Assembly (NCBI RefSeq): GCF_030373445.1
Contig: NZ_JAUCYU010000004.1
Span: 1-64,000, forward strand
Direction: 5' to 3'
DNA: 64,000 nucleotides
DNA from: Roseovarius sp.
Lineage (GTDB): Bacteria > Pseudomonadota > Alphaproteobacteria > Rhodobacterales > Rhodobacteraceae
This document shows positions 63,670 through 64,000 of this stretch, piece after piece. Every line of letters begins with the position of its first letter. Within the stretch, counting starts at the first letter, position 1. The notes beneath the pieces are model-generated. The model searched no databases, was not told where the DNA came from, and worked only from the letters and a program-made list of their open reading frames with translations. A program made the translations under genes and the position numbers.

Positions 63670-63774
63670 AAAGCTCAGCCACCTATTGAGTCGAAAGTCT
63701 CATCCGTTTAGCCCGCTATACCGGGTAGTTCAAACACGCTTGGGCGCCGCATCGCCGCAGTCCAAGAGTTTGAA

Positions 63775-63803
63775 TTGCGACTGCGGCTTTCCCGCACTAT
63801 AGT
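63775..63803 (+). promoter_or_regulatory. Promoter of the terminal Tat-exported protein
   Basis: TTGCGA (63775-63780), 17 bases, TATAGT (63798-63803), 38 bases before the ATG. Confidence 0.6.
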
Positions 63804-63841
63804 CTGCGCCGGTAAAAGCCAGCATTCACGGAGAATTAGCA

Positions 63842-64000
63842 ATGGCGAAATTACTTTCCAGCGGCGTGAGCAGACGGGCATTTCTCGCCGGAAGCGCCGC
63901 GGCGCTCGGCGCCCCGGCAGTGGCGCAAAGCATGAACAGCGCCGCGACGACGGAGATGGAGGGCGACATCTCGCAGAGCGTGCGGCGCAATATATCGAGC
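63842..64000 (+). CDS. Tat-exported protein, N-terminal 53 residues only (possibly a second L,D-transpeptidase)
   Basis: The gene runs off the window. The visible part has a twin-arginine signal peptide: VSRRAFLAGSAAALGAPAVA, cleaved before QSMNSAA. The following MEGDISQSVRRNISS resembles, from memory, the start of Rhodobacterales L,D-transpeptidases with a Tat signal, which would match the YkuD lipoprotein 0.7 kb upstream. This identification is tentative because no catalytic motif is inside the window. Confidence 0.6.
   Translation, partial: MAKLLSSGVSRRAFLAGSAAALGAPAVAQSMNSAATTEMEGDISQSVRRNISS

Noticed and set aside
1..64000. tRNA, rRNA, CRISPR array, insertion sequence or prophage
   Set aside because: Gaps between genes are mostly too short or lack a tRNA T-loop/acceptor pattern, no regularly spaced long repeats were found, and no transposase, integrase or phage structural protein is encoded.

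Overview
The window is GC-rich chromosomal DNA from an alphaproteobacterium, most likely a member of the Rhodobacterales (Roseobacter group or a close relative). The evidence is the gene content and order: RegB-SenC-RegA redox regulators, a phosphatidylcholine pathway ending in a Rhodobacter-type PmtA, AddAB instead of RecBCD, the block secB-dnaQ-coaE-aroE-maf, and the block rho-mnmE-mnmG-rsmG-parA-parB. Nothing looks like a prophage, an insertion sequence, a CRISPR array, a tRNA or an rRNA gene. Almost every kilobase holds a core housekeeping gene.

The centre of the window is very probably the chromosomal replication origin. The 417-base gap between maf and hemJ (30378-30794) is AT-rich and has two perfect DnaA boxes plus one near-match, the first overlapping the maf start codon. 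Genes point away from it on both sides. The + strand goes from strongly C-rich on the left to slightly G-rich on the right. Two perfect parS palindromes lie 3.5 and 5.4 kb to the right, inside the translated starts of mnmG and rsmG, just before parA and parB.

Left arm (1-30 kb): ahcY (cut by the window edge); an HD hydrolase and a GNAT acetyltransferase; regA and senC facing regB; a PAS protein behind a perfect CtrA box; a tightly overlapping operon tsaE-amgK-murU-addB-addA (tRNA t6A modification, cell-wall sugar recycling, double-strand break repair); trxA; an M20 amidohydrolase; hslV and a membrane protein; a BrnT/BrnA toxin-antitoxin pair lying between hslV and hslU; psd-pssA-pmtA (CDP-diacylglycerol to PS, PE and PC); a 516-base intergenic region full of palindromes and tandem repeats; an MFS transporter; Smr, MltA and Tim44-like proteins; fxsA; secB; and dnaQ-coaE-aroE-maf.

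Right arm (30.8-64 kb): hemJ, rho, the mnmE to parB operon, a DUF454 protein, hemW-rdgB-rph, hrcA-grpE, mutS, maeB, a ribokinase-like kinase, msrA, a class IV aminotransferase paired with a sulfotransferase-like protein, argG, ilvA, a histidine phosphotransfer protein facing a response regulator-PP2C phosphatase, two Nudix hydrolases around hslO, a CCA-adding enzyme, an ABC exporter behind a possible 8-codon leader, an RNA methyltransferase, and a cell-envelope group (L,D-transpeptidase lipoprotein, CAP-domain lipoprotein and the start of a Tat-exported protein).

The items least explained by ordinary annotation are the 138-base inverted-repeat element and the four 11-bp tandem repeats upstream of the MFS gene, the brnTA operator palindrome inside its promoter, the CtrA-linked PAS protein without an output domain, the membrane protein coupled to hslV, and the leader peptide with hairpin ahead of the ABC exporter.
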